64,000 bases of DNA from Rossellomorea orangium (GTDB lineage Bacteria > Bacillota > Bacilli > Bacillales > Bacillaceae_B), in NCBI RefSeq assembly GCF_019334305.1, contig NZ_JAHWGH010000025.1, positions 1 through 64,000 on the forward strand, written 5' to 3'. The notes under the pieces are model-generated. The model made no database searches and was not told the DNA's origin. It saw nothing but the letters and a program-made list of their open reading frames with translations. The position numbers and the translations under genes were made by a program. This document shows positions 63,102-64,000 of this stretch, in pieces (the first letter of the stretch is position 1; every line of letters starts with the position of its first letter).

Positions 63102-64000
63102 ATGAATGATCTATTACAGAAGTCCATTATATTTGTAGGAGGGAAAGGGGGTGTAGGGAAATCGACGACTGCATCTGCCTTAGCTGTCATGTACGCAAAA
63201 ATGGGAAAAAAGACGTTAATTATTTCAACAGATCCGGCACATAATCTGGGAGATATTTTCCATCAGGAAATCAAGGGACATAAGACTCCATTACAGGAAA
63301 ATTTATGGGGAATCGAGATTAATCCTGGCAACGAAACACGTCAATACATTAACGGAGTAAAAGGGAATCTGAAAGGGATGGTCAAGGCCAATATGGTAAA
63401 TGAAGTGCACCGGCAAATTGACATGGCCGCTTCAGCACCCGGGGCAGAAGAAGCTGCGTTATTTGATCGTATAGTTTCCATCATTCTGGAAGACGGAAAT
63501 GATTTTGACAAAATCATTTTTGACACTGCACCGACCGGTCATACGATTCGACTGCTTTCGCTCCCGGAACTTATGGGGGTATGGATGGATGGAATGCTCG
63601 AGAGAAGGAAAAAAACAAACAAGAATTACTCTCAGCTTTTGAATGATGGGGAGCCCGTCGATGATCCCATATATGAAGTCCTTCAAAAGCGACGGGAAAA
63701 GTTTTCAAAAGTAAGGGAGGTTTTACTTAATCAGCAAAAGACAGGCTTTATTTTTGTACTGATCCCTGAAAGACTGCCCATTCTTGAAACAGAAAAAGCG
63801 GTTGAATTGATGTCTAAGAACTCTCTTAATATTGAAGGACTGGTTATCAATAAAATTCTCCCCAATGGGGCAGACGGTGAGTTCTTGCGAAAAAGAAGGG
63901 ATCAGGAAAAAGTTTACTTGAGACTGATGAAAGAGAAGTTTACAAAGCAATCTTTCTATCATATCCCCCTAATGGAAGAAGACATCTGCACCCTTCCCCT
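63102..64000 (+). CDS. ArsA-family ATPase, cut by the window end
   Basis: A GET3/ArsA-type ATPase with a deviant Walker A motif, KGGVGKST (residues 15-22), STDPAHNLGD (switch I), and FDTAPTGHTIRLLSLP (switch II). Such dimers deliver membrane or tail-anchored proteins or drive arsenite pumps. No arsB or arsR is nearby, and coupling to the cory-CC-star gene suggests a targeting or insertion role. AAGGAAGGAG precedes the ATG. At least 299 residues are present and the C-terminus lies beyond the window. Confidence 0.88.
   Translation, partial: MNDLLQKSIIFVGGKGGVGKSTTASALAVMYAKMGKKTLIISTDPAHNLGDIFHQEIKGHKTPLQENLWGIEINPGNETRQYINGVKGNLKGMVKANMVNEVHRQIDMAASAPGAEEAALFDRIVSIILEDGNDFDKIIFDTAPTGHTIRLLSLPELMGVWMDGMLERRKKTNKNYSQLLNDGEPVDDPIYEVLQKRREKFSKVREVLLNQQKTGFIFVLIPERLPILETEKAVELMSKNSLNIEGLVINKILPNGADGEFLRKRRDQEKVYLRLMKEKFTKQSFYHIPLMEEDICTLP

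Noticed and set aside
63102..64000. Arsenite pump ATPase
   Set aside because: No arsB, arsR or arsD nearby and the gene follows a cory-CC-star gene, so an ars function is not supported.

Overview
The window looks like the chromosome of an aerobic, spore-forming member of the Bacillaceae. The gene set and low GC resemble the marine Rossellomorea / 'Bacillus aquimaris-vietnamensis' group, but the genus is an inference. Support comes from spore genes (a gerA-type receptor operon, a YhcN/YlaJ lipoprotein, YuzL, a Spo0M-like protein), from B. subtilis-like gene pairs (yojN-yojO, xpaC-yaaN, proI-proB-proA) and from strong AGGAGG ribosome binding sites with many TTG and GTG starts. I see no rRNA, tRNA, CRISPR array, prophage or complete insertion sequence.

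Layout. 1-510 holds two inverted copies of a GC-rich intergenic repeat. 0.5-9 kb carries the yojN-yojO pair, a Na+/H+ antiporter, an aldehyde dehydrogenase and xpaC-yaaN. 9-17 kb has a D,D-carboxypeptidase, a YidC gene preceded by a MifM-like arrest-peptide ORF, a cupredoxin, a germinant receptor operon and small spore or stress proteins. 17-24 kb has a YtcJ-type amidohydrolase, RecQ, an ABC-F protein, an unusual palindrome cluster and a putative structured RNA. 25-35 kb has a MutS2-like protein without Smr domain, metal, purine and drug transporters (the purine permease behind a purine riboswitch), CvfB, an MFS transporter behind a leader peptide and hairpin switch, a C45 acyltransferase and MsrA.

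36-44 kb is a contiguous cobalamin salvage cluster behind a B12 riboswitch: btuF, btuC, a btuD-cbiZ fusion, cobU, cobS, an alpha-ribazole phosphatase, a second CobU-like protein, a PduO adenosyltransferase and the alpha-ribazole transporter/kinase pair cblT-cblS. Together these import corrinoids, strip incomplete ones to cobyric acid, adenosylate the ring and rebuild the nucleotide loop from scavenged alpha-ribazole. 44-64 kb holds an LCP cell-wall ligase, proline biosynthesis, a CBS/nucleotidyltransferase-exonuclease pair, several hydrolases, an RRNPP regulator (NprR-like) with its own short secreted peptide gene, threonine aldolase, CstA and a cory-CC-star / ArsA-like ATPase cluster cut by the window edge.

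The strongest candidates for undescribed biology are the RRNPP regulator-peptide pair (56.9-58.2 kb), the divergent MifM-like sensor upstream of yidC (11.2-11.5 kb), the leader-peptide switch before the MFS gene (33.4-33.5 kb), the structured RNA with its own promoter and terminator (24.4-24.6 kb) and the four-arm palindrome (23.30-23.44 kb).
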